64,000 nt of DNA from assembly GCF_000972845.2 (NCBI RefSeq), contig NC_040026.1, positions 496,885 to 560,884 on the forward strand. Reading direction: 5' to 3'. Under the pieces are notes generated by a model. It saw nothing but the letters and a program-made list of their open reading frames with translations, was not told where the DNA came from and made no database searches. This DNA comes from Larimichthys crocea. Its lineage: Eukaryota > Chordata > Actinopteri > Sciaenidae. Positions 63,601 to 64,000 of this stretch are shown one piece after another. Positions within the stretch are counted from its first letter, which is position 1; every line of letters begins with the position of its first letter. The position numbers and the translations under genes were made by a program.

Positions 63601-64000
63601 TGTCCTTCTCAAAGGTCTGTTGATAACAAGCTTGCTCAAACAGACAATTATAAAAAGACCATTAAACAGGGAAGTGATAAACTACTTTTATATATCAGCA
63701 TAATACAATGGTGGGACCACACAGTGTTTGGTGCAGAAACGTGATGATATTATTAAAAGAAATCTTTAACAACACCCAGAAAAAACACTTCCGCAGAGTT
63801 CCGCGGTTTGTCCAATCAGATGTGCTCGCAAATCGTCAATGGACGAGCATTCGGGTAGTGTAGGCCCTTCCGCTATCCAAAACTTACGAATAACAGTTTA
63901 TTTCTCAGGCTAGAAGGAAAAAAAAACATACCGATGGCCACAACATGAAGCTATCTATTGTTGAATTATCAGTGACACAGTTGGCGTGTTTGTGCTGTAG
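60697..64000. mobile_element. Very large inverted repeat with degenerate-repeat core, right arm cut by the window edge
   Basis: The left arm (about 60697-61563) is matched in inverse order by the right arm (about 63155-64000). Shared stretches include GTGTCACTGATAATTCAACA, TTATCAACAGACCTTTG, GGAAAGCTTTCTGG, ACATATTTGATGGG, GACCCCAAGGTCAAGGCC and GGGACAGCATGGTCGACCAC. The arms differ by many small indels, so the pair is old. The 1.6-kb core contains degenerate repeats (61426-62575) and no recognisable protein. The ends, target-site duplication and class lie outside or cannot be read. It sits in IPMK intron 4. Confidence 0.8.
61426..62575. repeat. Degenerate ~140-180 bp tandem-like repeats in the core of the inverted repeat
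   Basis: The phrase TTTGAG.(C/T)AGG.GGCTGAAATTTGAG recurs at about 61430, 61612, 61750, 62370 and 62535. A second phrase, GGGAAGGTCAGGGTCAGCCG plus TTCTGTACT, recurs at about 61518, 61694 and 62461, each a fixed step after the first. Copies are strongly diverged. Confidence 0.65.

Overview
The window is vertebrate nuclear DNA, almost certainly from a percomorph-type teleost. It holds widely spaced, many-exon genes with GT-AG introns, many (CA)n and trinucleotide microsatellites, and a dense load of fish-type transposons (L2 LINE with an esterase ORF1, several hAT elements with 8-bp target-site duplications, long-inverted-repeat elements). There are no bacterial-style operons, CRISPR arrays or phage genes.

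Five protein-coding genes were assembled exon by exon. From left to right: an ENPP7-like alkaline sphingomyelinase (+, 1057-17123, 469 aa), POLR3D, the RNA polymerase III subunit RPC4 (+, 22088-26943, 409 aa), TFAM, the mitochondrial HMG-box transcription factor (-, 30198-32781, 288 aa), UBE2D1, a ubiquitin-conjugating enzyme (-, 37174-41941, 147 aa), and the first four coding exons of IPMK, inositol polyphosphate multikinase (+, 47608-56369, running off the right edge). In all five the exon phases join without a frame break. POLR3D and TFAM are convergent; UBE2D1 and IPMK are divergent. TFAM-UBE2D1-IPMK linkage matches the vertebrate neighbourhood known from human chromosome 10q21, but no CISD1 is visible between UBE2D1 and IPMK.

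Mobile DNA: the 11-kb first intron of the ENPP7-like gene is a nest. It has a palindromic-ended element with long repeat-built arms (1509-3615) carrying a hAT element (2265-2878), a small element with a 7-bp duplication (4035-4566), and a hAT transposon with a broken BED-finger transposase (5364-12082) that was hit by a full-length L2 LINE with two intact ORFs (7524-12011). Further right are a hAT element with a perfect duplication (19409-20590), a large inverted-repeat element about 200 bp upstream of the TFAM start (32977-34127), a Charlie-like hAT (34805-35282), a hAT element that carries what looks like a piece of 28S rDNA (54545-55439), and a very large inverted repeat with a core of degenerate repeats filling the last 3.3 kb and leaving the window (60697-64000).

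The most unusual points are the 28S-like capture in a hAT element, the giant right-end inverted repeat, the 22-bp array that fills a POLR3D intron and stays open in every forward frame, and an altered C-terminal helix in UBE2D1. All calls come from reading the sequence and remembered family features; no database search was run.
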